DNA from: Corynebacterium testudinoris
GTDB lineage: Bacteria; Actinomycetota; Actinomycetes; Mycobacteriales; Mycobacteriaceae
NCBI RefSeq assembly: GCF_001021045.1
Contig: NZ_CP011545.1
Span: 2,418,001-2,482,000 of the forward strand
Direction: 5' to 3'
DNA: 64,000 bases
The translations under genes were made by a program, and so were the position numbers. The stretch's first letter is position 1, and every line of letters begins with the position of its first letter. The notes beneath the pieces are model-generated. The model saw only the letters and a program-made list of their open reading frames with translations. It was not told the origin of the DNA and did no database searches. This document shows, piece after piece, positions 1 through 8,468 of the stretch.

Positions 1-1222
<1,222 letters not shown>

Positions 1223-1290
1223 TCAAAAGGCGCCCGCGACGGCACGGTCGGCGAGTGTGAACCAACCTCAACCCCTGAAGACATCGTTTT

Positions 1291-1317
1291 CTGGCACTCA
1301 GTCTATTCAAGTGCTAG
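1291..1317. promoter_or_regulatory. CIRCE element 1 (HrcA operator) upstream of groL
   Basis: CTGGCACTC, nine bases, AAGTGCTAG. It differs from the consensus TTAGCACTC-N9-GAGTGCTAA at a few outer positions but has the exact 9-bp spacing. It lies between groL and the divergent M20 peptidase gene, nearer to groL than the second element. Confidence 0.8.
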
Positions 1318-1325
1318 GTCCGTTT

Positions 1326-1352
1326 TTAGCACTCTCCGGCCCCGAGTGCAAA
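1326..1352. promoter_or_regulatory. CIRCE element 2 (HrcA operator)
   Basis: TTAGCACTC, nine bases, GAGTGCAAA: 17 of 18 consensus arm positions with exact spacing. It begins 8 bp after the first CIRCE element. Its right end is only 24 bp from the start codon of the divergent M20 peptidase, so HrcA could also affect that gene. Confidence 0.9.
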
Positions 1353-1376
1353 GTATTTCGCGTTAGGGTGGTTCCC

Positions 1377-2732
1377 ATGACTGACGTAACGCACCTTCGC
1401 ACCCACATCCTCGGCCAGCGGGAGCAGATTTTCGCTGACCTCTCCGCCCTCTGTTCCTTCGATTCCGTCCACAACGAGCCCGGCCACGAGCAGGACACAG
1501 CCGCAGCCGCCGAGTGGACCCGTCAAGCGCTTATCGACGCCGGGCTCACCGTCACCACCCACCTCACCGCCGACGGTTCCACCGCCGTCATCGGACGGCA
1601 AGAACCCAGCGAAGGCATGCCGACGGTCCTGCTGTACTCCCACTATGACATCGTCCCCGCCGGCGATCCCGCGAAGTGGACCTCCGATCCCTTCACCCTC
1701 ACCGAGCGCGACGGCCGCTGGTACGCCCGGGGTGCTGCGGACTGCAAGGGCAACCTCGCCATGCACCTCGCTGCCCTGCGCGCTGTCACCGCCGCCGGCG
1801 GCACCCGCCTCGGCCTCATCGTCCTCGTCGAAGGTTCGGAAGAGCGCGGCGGCGAAGGCCTCGACCACCTCCTGCGCACCCAGCCGGAGCTGTTCCGCGC
1901 CGACGCGATCATGATCGCCGACACGGGCAACGCGGCCGTCGGTACGCCGACGCTGACCACCTCCCTGCGCGGTGGCGCGCAGGTCACCGTCACCGTGGAC
2001 ACCCTCCGCGCGCCGCTGCACTCCGGCGGCTTCGGCGGGGCGGCGCCCGACGCCGTCGCGGCGCTCGTCCGCCTGCTGGACACCCTGCGTGACGATGCCG
2101 GACGGACGGTGATCGACGGCGTCGATACGCACACAAAGTGGCAGGGCGAACCCTACGAGGCCGACGCCTTCCGCACCGATGCGGGCATCCTCGACGGCGT
2201 CGACATCATGGGAACGCGTGACGACGCCCCCGCCGACATGGTGTGGGCCCGCCCCGCCATCACCATCACCGGCTTCACCTCCACCCCCGTCGCCGAGGCC
2301 GTCAACGCCGTCCCCGCCACCGCCCAAGCAAAGCTCAACCTGCGCGTCCCCCCGGGAATGGATGCCGACGACGTCGTGGCCAAGCTCGACGCCCACCTGC
2401 ACGCCCACGTGCCCTGGGGCGCACACCTCACAGTCGACATCGACGACATCAACCAACCCTTCAGCACCGACACCGCCGGCCCCGCCCTCGGACTCCTCCG
2501 CAGCTGCCTCGCCCGCGCCTACGACACCGACAAAGCCGCCACCATCGGCACCGGCGGCTCCATCCCCCTCACCCTCGCCCTGCAGGAAACCTTCCCCGAC
2601 GCCGAAATCGCCCTCTACGGCGTCGAAGAGCCCCTCACCACCATCCACTCCCCCGACGAATCCGTCGACCCCACCGAAATCGAGCACATCGCCCTCGCCG
2701 AAGCCACCTTTTTAATGGAATTCGGCGCCTAG
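1377..2732 (+). CDS. M20 family metallopeptidase (dipeptidase)
   Basis: Cytosolic zinc-dependent peptidase of 451 residues, likely cleaving dipeptides. Visible M20 features are His89 in YSHYDIVPAG, Asp122 in ARGAADCKGN and the catalytic Glu pair at 155-156 in EGSEERGGEGL; a dimerisation domain follows from about residue 200 and the last metal ligands lie in TIHSPDESVD near the C-terminus. The ATG at 1377 is preferred over upstream in-frame starts because a -10-like TAGGGT (1364-1369) ends 7 bases before it, which gives a leaderless mRNA, and because M20 homology begins here. It is divergent from groL and shares its regulatory region. Exact substrate unknown. Confidence 0.9.
   Translation: MTDVTHLRTHILGQREQIFADLSALCSFDSVHNEPGHEQDTAAAAEWTRQALIDAGLTVTTHLTADGSTAVIGRQEPSEGMPTVLLYSHYDIVPAGDPAKWTSDPFTLTERDGRWYARGAADCKGNLAMHLAALRAVTAAGGTRLGLIVLVEGSEERGGEGLDHLLRTQPELFRADAIMIADTGNAAVGTPTLTTSLRGGAQVTVTVDTLRAPLHSGGFGGAAPDAVAALVRLLDTLRDDAGRTVIDGVDTHTKWQGEPYEADAFRTDAGILDGVDIMGTRDDAPADMVWARPAITITGFTSTPVAEAVNAVPATAQAKLNLRVPPGMDADDVVAKLDAHLHAHVPWGAHLTVDIDDINQPFSTDTAGPALGLLRSCLARAYDTDKAATIGTGGSIPLTLALQETFPDAEIALYGVEEPLTTIHSPDESVDPTEIEHIALAEATFLMEFGA
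1529..1539 (+). repeat. First of 12 copies of the dispersed 11-mer GCTTATCGACG
   Basis: Exact copies read on the + strand at 1529, 15561, 16323, 28091 and 32872, and on the - strand (as CGTCGATAAGC) at 7942, 14000, 15981, 22254, 28137, 33238 and 62819 (leftmost coordinates). In all 12 the second base after the 11-mer is C, giving GCTTATCGACGNC; the intervening base is T in six. A 10-base version (CTTATCGACG) is at 47966 and a one-mismatch version near 53389. Ten exact copies lie inside genes and two form the hairpin between pknG and ackA. Confidence 0.85.
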
Positions 2733-2735
2733 GGC

Positions 2736-2770
2736 TTGCACGCAAATGTGACAGGCGTTACTGTCACAGT
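2736..2770 (+). promoter_or_regulatory. Promoter with overlapping inverted-repeat operator
   Basis: The -35 is TTGCAC (2736-2741), then a 17-bp spacer, then the -10 TACTGT (2759-2764), placing the transcript start at about 2770-2771, where a GTG codon opens a short ORF. A perfect 8-bp inverted repeat, TGTGACAG (2747-2754) and CTGTCACA (2761-2768), covers the spacer, -10 and start site, as a repressor operator would. The spacing does not fit GlxR (TGTGA-N6-TCACA). Confidence 0.65.
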
Positions 2771-2833
2771 GTGACTTACAACATCCTTACTCTTCAGCGA
2801 GTAGCGAAGGCTACCAACCCCAACGCGGCATAG
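2771..2833 (+). CDS. Putative leaderless 20-residue leader peptide
   Basis: GTG start, 20 codons, TAG stop: MTYNILTLQRVAKATNPNAA. The GTG coincides with the predicted transcription start of a well-spaced promoter, the arrangement known for attenuator leader peptides (trp, ilvB, leuA) in C. glutamicum. The last codons (2818-2828) can pair with 2845-2856 downstream. The peptide is not obviously enriched in one amino acid (4 Ala, 3 Thr, 3 Asn), so the effector is unclear. Translation is inferred only from position and context. Confidence 0.5.
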   Translation: MTYNILTLQRVAKATNPNAA

Positions 2834-2857
2834 GGACTGACTCCCCGCGTATGGGGC
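2818..2857 (+). promoter_or_regulatory. Attenuator-like alternative hairpins
   Basis: CCCCAACGCGG (2818-2828, end of the leader ORF) pairs with CCGCGTATGGGG (2845-2856) over 11 bp with one bulged A. A competing hairpin uses CCCC (2843-2846) with GGGG (2853-2856). The two are mutually exclusive, as in ribosome-mediated attenuation. No T-run follows, so it may act on translation or Rho access and not as an intrinsic terminator. Confidence 0.4.
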
Positions 2858-2935
2858 AGTAGTCGTTATTCCACCCGCACCACGAAGAGTCGGTCCACCT
2901 CCCCTTCCCCTCGAAGAGCCCGAAAAAGGATCGAC

Positions 2936-3424
2936 ATGTTGAAGCACACCACCCAGGTTCTCCAGACCGACGACCCCTTCCACGCCCGTTTTGGCAGCCA
3001 CCTCCCCCGGGAACTCCGCGCCGAAGCCGACGGCATGACCTGGTCACTATTCAGCGCCACCTACGCCCCGCACGCCGACATCCGCATCACCCGCCTGGAC
3101 TGCACCCCGGGGCGCGGCGGCACCCAGCACTTCTCCGCCGAGCTGACGTTCCTGTCCAAGACCGAGCCGCCGATGACCGCCGAGCACACCATCGACGCCA
3201 TGGGCACCGCCTCCGCCTGCACCCACCTGCTAGCCGACGCCGGACGCCACGTCGAAATCCACGCCTTCCACCAGGTCGAACTCTTCGAGGCCACCGCCAC
3301 CTTCGTCAAAGTCGGCCACCAAACCGCCGACCAGCGCACCGCCTGGGCCATGGGCTTCGGCCCCACCCCAGCCACCTCCATCGCCGCCGCCCTCTCCTCC
3401 GGCGCCCAACGCATCTACGGCTAA
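2936..3424 (+). CDS. Stand-alone protein resembling the LeuA C-terminal regulatory domain
   Basis: A 162-residue protein with no catalytic barrel. The second half (VEIHAFHQVELFEATATFVKV, then DQRTAWAMGFGPTPATSIAAALSSGAQRIY; split here at Val-Gly) follows the pattern of the 2-isopropylmalate synthase allosteric domain, which ends with a Gly-rich loop, an Ala-rich helix and an SA-NR-like motif. In LeuA this domain binds leucine for feedback control. A free copy could bind a branched-chain amino acid or modify a LeuA partner; that is inference. It sits behind a leader-peptide/attenuator-like region, which supports an amino-acid role. No synthase gene is in the window. The ATG at 2936 follows AAAGGA. 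Confidence 0.6.
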   Translation: MLKHTTQVLQTDDPFHARFGSHLPRELRAEADGMTWSLFSATYAPHADIRITRLDCTPGRGGTQHFSAELTFLSKTEPPMTAEHTIDAMGTASACTHLLADAGRHVEIHAFHQVELFEATATFVKVGHQTADQRTAWAMGFGPTPATSIAAALSSGAQRIYG

Positions 3425-3463
3425 CCCGGCGCGATACAGCTTCAGCGCCTAAAGTGCTGAAGC

Positions 3464-4435
3464 ATGAACGAGGTCGGGGGGCCGCTCATCTCACTGCGGA
3501 CAAGCCCAAACAACCAACGCCGAACAGTGCCCACCTCCCGTGAGCACCTCAAACTTGCCCCTGCCATATATATCAGCAAAGCCGACTTCTACCGCCTCTC
3601 CACCATCGACATGATTTGCGCGCGGGCGCTGGCCTGGGCGGCAGCCCGGCCAACATCCATCATTTCTGGATTCTCCGCCGCCGCCTTCCATACCTTCCCC
3701 ATGCCACAGTGGGCGCACACTGAACCAACCGAGCTATCCCTACCCGCCTACCACAGCTCCCACCCCATGAATGGCCTGCTCCCCCGCCACCATCCACCCG
3801 CCCTGCAGCAACGCGCCAGGTGGGTGCGCCACCCATTGGGAACCGCCCGCGTCACCGACCCCCTCCTCACCGGACTAGACCTCGGCCGCTGGCACCGCCG
3901 CCACCTCGGGGTCCAAGCGTTAGACCAAGGCCTGCGTGAGGGGCTATTCTCCGCCGACGAGCTTGCGGATGTCGTCGCCGAACTTGGCCCTCTTAGCGGC
4001 GTCGAGACAATGCGGCAAGTAGCCCGCCAAGCCACGCCCTACTCCGAAAGCCCCCGCGAATCCATGCTCAAGTCTTACCTCTTCGACGCCGGCCTCCCCG
4101 CCCCGCACCAACAAGCAACGATCTACCACCGCTCGGGAGCCATGCTCGGGCGCTTCGACTTCTTCTGGCCCTCTATCAGCTTCGCCGTGGAATACGACGG
4201 CCAAGGCAAATACCTCGGCGAGTATGGCACCGACCGAGAAGAAGCAGTATTCAATGATCTGCACCGCCAGCACTCCTTGAGCAATCAGGGCATCACAATT
4301 TTCCGGGCCAACAAGTTCAACTTCCCCGACGGCAGCGCCATCGACGGGATCCGGGAACTGCACCAGCTGCTATCCATGCGCAATTTGCCATTCGTTAACG
4401 GCCGATGGGAGAGCGCCGGGCTGGCGTGGCGGTGA
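3464..4435 (+). CDS. DUF559/AbiEi-like protein with PD-(D/E)XK-type C-terminus
   Basis: 323 residues. The N-terminal half has a pattern common in actinobacterial AbiEi-like/DUF559 proteins (a short helix-turn-helix-like stretch and SIISGFSAAAFH near residue 66). The C-terminal third looks like a Vsr/PD-(D/E)XK fold: Glu199 in ESPRESMLKSYL, Asp232 in GRFDFFW, Glu243 in FAVEYDGQGKY, then a late Arg in ITIFRANKFNF. No partner toxin gene is adjacent. The last codons are partly duplicated about 215 bp downstream, next to two inverted-repeat elements. Nuclease activity and a defence or mismatch-repair role are possible but not shown. Confidence 0.6.
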   Translation: MNEVGGPLISLRTSPNNQRRTVPTSREHLKLAPAIYISKADFYRLSTIDMICARALAWAAARPTSIISGFSAAAFHTFPMPQWAHTEPTELSLPAYHSSHPMNGLLPRHHPPALQQRARWVRHPLGTARVTDPLLTGLDLGRWHRRHLGVQALDQGLREGLFSADELADVVAELGPLSGVETMRQVARQATPYSESPRESMLKSYLFDAGLPAPHQQATIYHRSGAMLGRFDFFWPSISFAVEYDGQGKYLGEYGTDREEAVFNDLHRQHSLSNQGITIFRANKFNFPDGSAIDGIRELHQLLSMRNLPFVNGRWESAGLAWR

Positions 4436-4480
4436 TTTCTCTTTCGTGTCGCGATCAGGGCGTCGCGAGGACGATCGCCC

Positions 4481-4569
4481 CTACACGGATTCTCTAGAAT
4501 CAATCGTATGACCTATCATCGGCGCAGGTCGGCGAATTCCCCGCCGCACATTTTAGAGAATCTATGTAG
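4481..4569 (+). repeat. 89-bp MITE-like inverted-repeat element, copy A
   Basis: The element is bounded by imperfect terminal inverted repeats, ending ...GATTCTCTAGAATC on the left and CATTTTAGAGAATCTATGTAG on the right, 89 bp in total. The interior shares CGTATGACCTATCAT and CAGGTC with copy B. It has no coding capacity. The TIR plus small size plus intergenic position suggests a non-autonomous mobile element or a conserved structured RNA/DNA element. Confidence 0.65.
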
Positions 4570-4685
4570 GCACCCCTCCCCAGCACCCATCCATGCATGG
4601 TGTGCCATCCATTAACGGCCGCCGCAGCCTCCCGGCGGGGATTTTCGTTCAGGTCGCGATCAGGGCGTCGCGAGGACGATCATCC

Positions 4686-4774
4686 CTACATAGATTCTCT
4701 AGAATCAATCGTATGACTTATCATCAGCCCAGGTCAGCCAACTCCCCGCCGCGCATTCTAGAGAATCTATGTAG
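4686..4774 (+). repeat. 89-bp MITE-like inverted-repeat element, copy B
   Basis: Same length as copy A, with a perfect 20-bp terminal inverted repeat: CTACATAGATTCTCTAGAAT at the left and ATTCTAGAGAATCTATGTAG at the right. The transcript could fold into one long hairpin. This copy defines the family best. Confidence 0.7.
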
Positions 4775-5015
4775 CTCACCCCACGACCCCTACCGCGAAC
4801 CGGCCCATCCGCCAGGGGCAATGCAGCGGATACCTATATAACAGTCAACAGGTACACTGTCCAGAGTTGGCCGCGCTACAGACGGACGCCGCCTCTATCG
4901 TGGGCGTCTCAGTGATTTCAACAGCGAGATTTTCAACCTGCCGCTGGGGGTGTCCACAACTGCGCTGCCCCGATCGTCTTGTACGCCCACGCTGTGAAGG
5001 GGAACACCAAGTATC
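4775..5015 (+). other. Upstream region of the mnh operon
   Basis: This 241-bp stretch has no convincing gene. TATAAC at 4837-4842 and TACACT at 4853-4858 are possible -10 elements, which would leave a 5' leader of about 150 nt before the GTG of mnhA. GACGCC and GGGCGTC near 4888-4912 could form a small hairpin in that leader. I do not recognise a known riboswitch. Confidence 0.3.
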
Positions 5016-7976
5016 GTGCTGCTACTTCTCGGAGCACTTACCGTCGCTGCCATAGTGGCGCCAGCTCTCATCCGACTCATGGGCAGATCAGCATTCGCCC
5101 TGCTTGCCCTCGTTCCCGCGGCTGGGTTCTTTTGGGTGCTGTCGCTGTTTACTAACGGCACGTTCCTCAACGATGGGGCGCTCGTCACCAATATCGAGTG
5201 GATGCCCACCGCTCACTTGAATATTGAGATGCGCCTTGATTCGCTGGCTGGTTTGTTCAGCCTCATTATCTTGGGTGTCGGCGCGCTGGTGCTGTTTTAT
5301 TGTTGGGGCTATTTCGATTCGAATCCGCGCCGTCTCGCGGTGTTTGGCGGCCAGATGGTCGCTTTCGCGATGGCGATGTTTGGCCTGGTCACCTCGGACA
5401 ATTTCCTGTTGATGTACATCTTCTGGGAGATCACGTCGGTGCTGTCTTTCCTGTTGGTGGGCTATTACGGTGAGCGGGCGTCTTCGAGAAGGTCGGCTGG
5501 CCAGGCGTTGATGGTGACCACGTTGGGTGGCTTGGCCATGTTGGTGGGCATCATTCTGCTGGGTCGTCTGACGGGCATCTGGCGGTTGTCGGAGATTCCG
5601 CAGTTCACGGAATTGGCGACGACTCCGCATATCACCATTGCGGTCATCCTCATCTTGGCGGGTGCGCTGTCGAAGTCGGCGATTGCGCCGATGCATTTCT
5701 GGTTGCCGGGTGCGATGGCTGCGCCGACGCCGGTTTCGGCGTATTTGCACTCTGCGGCCATGGTCAAGGCGGGTATCTACCTTGTCGCGCGCCTGGCCCC
5801 GAATTTCCATGTGGTTGATACGTGGCATTTGGTGGTCATCCCGTTGGGCTTGTTCACCATGCTCATGGCTGGGTGGATGGCGTTGCGGCAGAAGGATCTG
5901 AAGCTCATCCTTGCTTATGGCACGGTGTCCCAGTTGGGCTTTATCACGGCGGTCGTGGCGGTGGGTTCGCGGGAGGCGATGTTGGCGGGGCTGGCGTTGA
6001 CGTTTGCGCACTCGCTGTTCAAGGCGTCGTTGTTCATGATCGTGGGCGCCATTGACCATACGACGGGTACCCGCGATATTCGTGAGTTGTCGGGGTTGGG
6101 GCGCAGGCAGCCGCTCGTTGCGCTGTTGGCGATTGTGTCGGCGGCGTCGATGGCGGGTATTCCGCCGCTGTTTGGCTTCGTGGCTAAGGAGGCGGTGCTG
6201 GAGTCGGTCATGCATGAGGAATTGCTGGTGGGTATGCCGCGCAATCTCATGCTCGTCGCGATTGTGGTCGGTTCGACCCTGACGGTGGCGTATGCGCTGC
6301 ATTTCCTGCATGGGGCCTTCGCTACGAAGAAGTCCTCGCACGTTAGTGGTGGCGGCCGTTCGGAGGCGGTGGAGAAGATGCATGCCATCGGTCCGCAGTT
6401 GTGGCTGGCTCCGCTCGTGCTTACTGCCCTGACCGTGTTCTTTGGGTTGTTCCCCGCGCCGTTGTCCAGCGCCATCACCATGCATTTGGATAATGTCACT
6501 CCGCTCATGCCGGGCGAGAGCGCTACCTATTTGGCGCTGTGGCATGGGTTTACTCTGCCGCTGTTGTTGTCGGCGCTCATTGTTGCGGTCGGTACGGTCA
6601 TGCATTGGCAGCGGGCGGTGGTGGCTAAGGCGCAGCCGGAGGTCCCGGCGTTGGGCAGTGCCGATTCTGCGTATGATGCGGTGCTAGATATGTTCCGCCG
6701 CATGTCGTTGCGTTTGACGGCGTCGACGCAGCGGGGTTCGTTGGTGGCCAACTTGGCCATTATTTTCGGTGTGCTCATTGTGTTGCCGGTGACGGCGCTC
6801 ATTATTGGTGAGCGCAGTGATGTCCGCATGGAGTTGTGGGATTCGCCGTGGCAGGCGTTGGCGTCGGTGATTATTATCGTCGCGGCGATTGCGGCTACGC
6901 GGATGGATAACCGCTTGTCGGGCGTGATTTTCGTTGGTGTGACGGGCTATTCCATTGCTTTCATCTTTGCGTTGCAGGGTGCGCCGGATTTGGCGCTGAC
7001 GCAGACGTTGGTGGAGACGATCGTCATGGTCGTGTTCATGTTGGTGCTGCGTAAGCTGCCGTCGACGACGGAGTGGAAGCAGTCTCCGCAGGCCAATCGC
7101 CTGCGGGCGTGGCTGTCGGTGGCGGTGGGTCTGTCGGTGACGTTGGTGACGATGTTCGCTATCAATGCTCGCAACGAGGAGCCGATTTCGGTGTTCATGC
7201 CGGATCTGGCTCAGGAGATTGGCCATGGGGCGAACGCGGTCAACGTGTTGTTGGTGGATATTCGTGCGTGGGATACGTTCGGCGAGATTTCGGTGTTGGT
7301 CATCGCGGCCACTGGCGTGGCCTCGCTCATCTACCGCACGAGGTCATTTACCAGAGCTTCTCGACGTCCGACGCTCTCCGTCACCGGCCGCCGCTGGCTG
7401 GCCGCAGGTGTCGAGACCGAAAAACAACAAAACCGCTCCCTCATGGTCGATGTGGCCACGCGGGTGTTGTTCCCCTCGATGATTGCGTTGTCGTTGTACT
7501 TCTTCTTCGCCGGCCACAATGCGCCGGGTGGTGGCTTCGCCGGCGGCCTCGTTGCCGCCCTGGCGTTCACGCTGCGCTACCTTGCGGGCGGGCGCGCCGA
7601 GTTGGAGGAGGCGTTGCCGATCGATGCTGGTCGTATCCTCGGCTCGGGGTTGGTCATCGCGTCGATCGCGGCGATCTGGCCCATGTTCTTGGGCTACCCG
7701 CCGCTGACCTCGGCGTATGACTCGGTGGATTTGCCGCTCATTGGCAATATGTCGCTGCCGTCGGCGCTGATCTTCGATACGGGCGTTTATCTCATCGTCG
7801 TCGGGTTGATCATGCACATTCTCAATTCTCTTGGTGGTCAGCTCGACTTGGAGGAGGAGATGCGCAAGCAGAGGGCGCGCGACCGCGCGCGCTCGATGGC
7901 GCGTGCGGCCGAGAGGCGACAACGAATAGCGAGTGAGAAGGCGTCGATAAGCACTGGTACGAAGGGAGAGAAGTAG
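5016..7976 (+). CDS. mnhA: Mrp/Mnh Na+/H+ antiporter subunit A (A-B fusion)
   Basis: A 986-residue polytopic membrane protein, the largest subunit of the hetero-oligomeric Mrp cation/proton antiporter that exports Na+ using the proton gradient. The N-terminal ~480 residues resemble NuoL/MrpA, with motifs such as MYIFWEITSVLSFLLVGYY and HSAAMVKAGIYLVARL. From about residue 590 come a DUF4040-type segment (GAPDLALTQTLVETIVMVV) and a MrpB-like C-terminus (YFFFAGHNAPGGGFAGGLVA), so subunits A and B are fused. The start is GTG at 5016 with GAAGGGGA upstream. It heads a six-gene operon. A basic cytosolic tail ends the protein and carries one copy of the dispersed 11-mer, there using a rare ATA codon. 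Confidence 0.95.
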   Translation: MLLLLGALTVAAIVAPALIRLMGRSAFALLALVPAAGFFWVLSLFTNGTFLNDGALVTNIEWMPTAHLNIEMRLDSLAGLFSLIILGVGALVLFYCWGYFDSNPRRLAVFGGQMVAFAMAMFGLVTSDNFLLMYIFWEITSVLSFLLVGYYGERASSRRSAGQALMVTTLGGLAMLVGIILLGRLTGIWRLSEIPQFTELATTPHITIAVILILAGALSKSAIAPMHFWLPGAMAAPTPVSAYLHSAAMVKAGIYLVARLAPNFHVVDTWHLVVIPLGLFTMLMAGWMALRQKDLKLILAYGTVSQLGFITAVVAVGSREAMLAGLALTFAHSLFKASLFMIVGAIDHTTGTRDIRELSGLGRRQPLVALLAIVSAASMAGIPPLFGFVAKEAVLESVMHEELLVGMPRNLMLVAIVVGSTLTVAYALHFLHGAFATKKSSHVSGGGRSEAVEKMHAIGPQLWLAPLVLTALTVFFGLFPAPLSSAITMHLDNVTPLMPGESATYLALWHGFTLPLLLSALIVAVGTVMHWQRAVVAKAQPEVPALGSADSAYDAVLDMFRRMSLRLTASTQRGSLVANLAIIFGVLIVLPVTALIIGERSDVRMELWDSPWQALASVIIIVAAIAATRMDNRLSGVIFVGVTGYSIAFIFALQGAPDLALTQTLVETIVMVVFMLVLRKLPSTTEWKQSPQANRLRAWLSVAVGLSVTLVTMFAINARNEEPISVFMPDLAQEIGHGANAVNVLLVDIRAWDTFGEISVLVIAATGVASLIYRTRSFTRASRRPTLSVTGRRWLAAGVETEKQQNRSLMVDVATRVLFPSMIALSLYFFFAGHNAPGGGFAGGLVAALAFTLRYLAGGRAELEEALPIDAGRILGSGLVIASIAAIWPMFLGYPPLTSAYDSVDLPLIGNMSLPSALIFDTGVYLIVVGLIMHILNSLGGQLDLEEEMRKQRARDRARSMARAAERRQRIASEKASISTGTKGEK

Positions 7977-8468
7977 ATGGTAGCCAACCTGTTTCTGCTG
8001 TTAGCTGCTGGAACGCTGATTTCCGCTGGTGTGTACCTGGTGCTCGACCGTGCGATGACGAAGATGATGTTGGGCCTCATGCTCATTGGCAACGGGGCGA
8101 ACCTCCTGCTGTTGCAGGCGGGTGGGCAGGCGGGTTCGCCGCCGATCATGGGGCGCGAGAGCACGGAGTATGGCGAGAAGATCGCTGATCCGCTCGCGCA
8201 GGCCATGATCCTCACCGCGATCGTCATTTCCATGGCGATGACTGCTTTCATTCTCACGTTGGCGTATCGCCAGTACCGCTACCGCACTGCGGACGTTATT
8301 GAAGATGACGTGGAGGATGCTGCCATCGCCGCCCGGCCCGCAACCGCGAGTGCGGCGCCGGACCATGATGCGTCCGATGACCCAGAGACGGGCCGTTTGA
8401 CCAGTGAGGGCGATAGTTTTGGCCCGAAGTCCTTCGAGGCTCCAGTGAAGGCGGGCGAAGATGTCTGA
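7977..8468 (+). CDS. mnhC: Mrp/Mnh antiporter subunit C
   Basis: 163 residues and homologous to NuoK. Three transmembrane helices fill the first ~100 residues, with the family stretches MMLGLMLIGNGANLLLLQ and DPLAQAMILTAIVISMAMTA. The C-terminal ~60 residues are an acidic, Ala/Asp-rich cytosolic tail that most MnhC proteins lack. The start directly abuts the mnhA stop, with GGGAGAGAAG as ribosome site, and the end overlaps mnhD by 8 bp, indicating translational coupling. Confidence 0.94.
   Translation: MVANLFLLLAAGTLISAGVYLVLDRAMTKMMLGLMLIGNGANLLLLQAGGQAGSPPIMGRESTEYGEKIADPLAQAMILTAIVISMAMTAFILTLAYRQYRYRTADVIEDDVEDAAIAARPATASAAPDHDASDDPETGRLTSEGDSFGPKSFEAPVKAGEDV

Larger units (their letters stand above)
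4395..4774 (+). repeat. Imperfect direct duplication downstream of the DUF559 gene
   Basis: Segment 4448-4569 recurs at 4653-4774 with a 205-bp offset; the first 29 bases (4448-4476 and 4653-4681) are identical and each copy ends in an 89-bp inverted-repeat element. The tail of the preceding gene (TTAACGGCCG at 4395) also recurs at 4612 with a 217-bp offset, so the duplicated unit began inside the gene end and has since diverged. Confidence 0.75.

Noticed and set aside
1326-2687. Long antisense open frame (453 codons) opposite the M20 peptidase gene
   Set aside because: Gly/Val/Asp-rich composition without motifs; a GC-rich mirror of a well-supported gene.
2747-2768. GlxR (CRP-type) site at the leader-peptide promoter
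   Set aside because: TGTGA and TCACA are 12 bases apart, not 6.
4448-4774. CRISPR array
   Set aside because: Only two units at 205-bp spacing with long internal inverted repeats; no short direct repeats and no cas genes.
4867-5055. 62-codon frame upstream of mnhA
   Set aside because: Overlaps the mnhA start in another frame, Cys/Arg-rich, no ribosome site.
5088-6605. 505-codon antisense frame opposite mnhA, rich in Arg, Gln and His
   Set aside because: Low-complexity composition typical of the reverse strand of a membrane-protein gene.
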